The notes beneath the pieces are model-generated. The model was not told the origin of the DNA, ran no database searches, and was given only the letters and a program-made list of their open reading frames with translations. From an uncultured Treponema sp. (GTDB lineage: Bacteria > Spirochaetota > Spirochaetia > Treponematales > Treponemataceae): a stretch of 64,000 nt of DNA. The DNA is taken from NCBI GenBank assembly GCA_947167345.1, contig CAMVHR010000001.1, positions 1 through 64,000 of the forward strand, given 5' to 3'. Position numbers and translations under genes: made by a program. This document shows positions 62,647 through 64,000 of this stretch, piece by piece (within the stretch, counting starts at the first letter, position 1; each line of letters starts with the position of its first letter).

Positions 62647-63300
62647 ATGAAATTAAAAATTAAAAGCGTTTTTTCAGATAATTTTTCTAGATACGGAAAA
62701 GTATTGAAAGGTTATGATGTAAAGGCTTTGCTTGAGACTTTGGAAAGTACAACTCCAATGCCTGCTGATAGTACTGTATATGAACCTGGTGCAAAACAGC
62801 TTGAAGACCTTCCTGTGGCAAAGGACTTTAGCTTGAATGCCTATGGCGGAATGCCGATTCAGGTTGGATACTGTAATGGTTTCAATACAAAACTGAATTG
62901 TCTTGAATATCATAGGGGCAGCGAGTTGAACATTCCTTCTCGTGATGCAATTCTTTTGCTGGCTTCTGTTGAGGATATAAAAAATGGAAGAATCAATTCT
63001 AAGAACGTTGAAGCTTTCCGTGTTCCTGCCGGTACTGTTGTGCAGGTATATGAAACAACACTTCATTATGCTCCGTGCTGTGATGTACATGGGGCAGATG
63101 TGTCGGAAGGTTTCCGCGTAATAATTGTTCTTCCAAAAGATACTAATACTGCAAAACCAGAAATTACCATACATGATGCAGAGGATAAACTCCTCTGGGC
63201 TAAAAATAAGTGGCTTATAGCCCATCCAGCTTCTGCAGAAGCAAAGCAGGGTGCTTATGTTGGCATTACTGGCGAAAATATTGACATTGCAAAAATTTAG
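62647..63300 (+). CDS. DUF4867 (cupin-like) protein
   Basis: 217 residues. The ADSTVYEPGAKQLE start and the late cupin-like LNCLEYHRGSELNIPSRDAILLLA and VYETTLHYAPC stretches fit DUF4867, a family I associate with sugar-catabolic clusters. An isomerase or epimerase/lyase role on a sugar is possible but not shown. AAAGGTGG precedes the start. It lies between xylulokinase and a fucose-isomerase-like gene. Confidence 0.75.
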   Translation: MKLKIKSVFSDNFSRYGKVLKGYDVKALLETLESTTPMPADSTVYEPGAKQLEDLPVAKDFSLNAYGGMPIQVGYCNGFNTKLNCLEYHRGSELNIPSRDAILLLASVEDIKNGRINSKNVEAFRVPAGTVVQVYETTLHYAPCCDVHGADVSEGFRVIIVLPKDTNTAKPEITIHDAEDKLLWAKNKWLIAHPASAEAKQGAYVGITGENIDIAKI

Positions 63301-63376
63301 TGCGGCTATAGTATAGTGCGCTATAACACTGTATGCTATTAAAGATAGATATTATCTGATAGGTAAGGAGAATACC

Positions 63377-64000
63377 ATGGAAAAGATGACAAATATTCCA
63401 GATGTAAAACTTGGAATTATTGCTGTGAGCAGAGACTGTTTTATAATCTCTCTCTCTGAAAAAAGACGTGCTGCTATTGTTAAGGCTTTTGGAAGCAAAG
63501 GAAGTCTTTATGAAGCAAAAACAACAGTAGAAAATGAAAAAGATATGCTTAAGGCTGTTGAGGAAGTAAAGAATGCAGGTTGTAATGCACTTGTAGTATT
63601 CCTTGGTAACTTTGGTCCGGAAACTCCTGAAACAGAAATAGCTCAGCACTTTGACGGTCCTTGCATGTTTGTTGCTGCAGCTGAAGAGACTGGCAAAGAC
63701 TTGATTAACGGTCGTGGCGATGCTTATTGTGGAATGCTTAACTGTTCATATAACCTTAATCTCCGCCACCTTAAGGGTATCATTCCTGAATATCCTGTTG
63801 GAACAGCAGAAGATATTTCACAGATGATTGTAGAATTCATCCCTGTTGCAAGAGCAATCATTGGATTGAAGAGCCTTAAGGTCATTACATTCGGTCCTCG
63901 TCCTCAGGACTTCTTTGCATGTAATGCCCCTATAAAAGGATTGTATGACATTGGTGTTGAAATTGAAGAAAACTCAGAACTTGATCTTCTTATTTCTTAC
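63377..64000 (+). CDS. L-fucose/L-arabinose isomerase family protein, partial at the window edge
   Basis: The frame opens at ATG 63377 (AAGGAG upstream) and runs to the end of the window without a stop: 208 codons of what should be some 450-500. VKLGIIAVSRDCFIISLSEK, ALVVFLGNFGPETPE and a GRGDAYCGML segment fit the FucI/AraA-like fold. With xylulokinase and DUF4867 it probably isomerises a sugar to the ketose phosphorylated next. The 76-base gap before it holds an imperfect hairpin and nothing else. Confidence 0.75.
   Translation, partial: MEKMTNIPDVKLGIIAVSRDCFIISLSEKRRAAIVKAFGSKGSLYEAKTTVENEKDMLKAVEEVKNAGCNALVVFLGNFGPETPETEIAQHFDGPCMFVAAAEETGKDLINGRGDAYCGMLNCSYNLNLRHLKGIIPEYPVGTAEDISQMIVEFIPVARAIIGLKSLKVITFGPRPQDFFACNAPIKGLYDIGVEIEENSELDLLISY

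Overview
The window looks like a host-associated treponeme (Spirochaetota). This is inferred from gene content and style, not from a marker gene: many secreted lipoproteins with loose spirochaete-type lipoboxes, a type III glutamine synthetase, YesM/YesN-type two-component systems, HD-GYP and GGDEF proteins, InlB/BspA-like surface repeats, PD-(D/E)XK (Rpn-type) transposase genes, a chemoreceptor, and moderately AT-rich DNA. There is one RNA gene, tRNA-Asn(GTT). I found no CRISPR array, rRNA, prophage or complete insertion sequence.

Layout. 1-4.8 kb: a large repeat-rich surface lipoprotein with a nine-G tract at its start, a hairpin-rich 600-base gap, then an Rpn-type nuclease gene (-). 5.0-7.4 kb: an FGGY kinase and AraD (L-ribulose/pentose use). 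7.5-13.5 kb: an orphan sugar-binding lipoprotein, a membrane HD-GYP regulator ending in a ten-G tract, and an M16 peptidase lipoprotein. 13.6-16.8 kb (-): an M48 peptidase with three secreted proteins of unknown role. 17.1-21.1 kb: nitrogen assimilation, GSIII and an Amt-PII fusion, each behind a near-identical leader hairpin. 21.1-23.1 kb (-): an esterase-like hydrolase and a YczE/YitT-type membrane protein. 23.2-30.2 kb: tRNA-Asn, a YesMN sensor/regulator pair, and a convergent CUT1 sugar ABC operon without its own ATPase but with an extra binding protein. 30.4-41.8 kb (+): an amino-acid/amine catabolism island (four-part flavin/Fe-S dehydrogenase, chemoreceptor, AraC regulator, ornithine-cyclodeaminase-like enzyme, PII protein, RidA, APC permease, L-serine dehydratase). 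41.9-50 kb: membrane proteins, M18 aminopeptidase, GGDEF protein overlapping an aldolase-like enzyme, GlsB-like protein and Pgi. 50.1-51.6 kb: a broken chimeric secreted-protein gene. 51.6-55.0 kb (-): RR, DesK-like kinase, membrane protein, and TatD. 55.2-60.0 kb: IlvD, a membrane protein and two organic-acid carriers. 60.4-64 kb: an Rpn remnant, then xylulokinase, DUF4867 and a fucose/arabinose-isomerase-like gene cut by the window edge.

The most interesting signals are regulatory. (1) The poly-G tract at 307-315 separates a strong ribosome-binding site and ATG from the lipoprotein frame, so the gene as sequenced reads as phase-OFF; one extra G restores it. (2) glnA and amt carry leaders of the same design: a long stem starting AAAGGCG and closing CGCCTTT, one G-U wobble, an inner 5-bp hairpin with a 7-base loop, a U-run, then exactly 27 bases to the start codon. 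The layout of terminator-type hairpin just before the start codon recurs at the AraC and ornithine-cyclodeaminase-like genes of the amino-acid island, which suggests premature termination relieved by a nitrogen or amino-acid signal. (3) The chemoreceptor ribosome-binding site and start codon are both buried in a predicted AU-rich stem. (4) Four genes have promoters placed so that their mRNAs should be leaderless. (5) A pair of 20-base-phased direct repeats resembling LytTR sites stands just upstream of the lipoprotein promoter, and a second copy sits at 60.14 kb beside an Rpn remnant.

All functional calls come from reading protein motifs and context; no database search was run.
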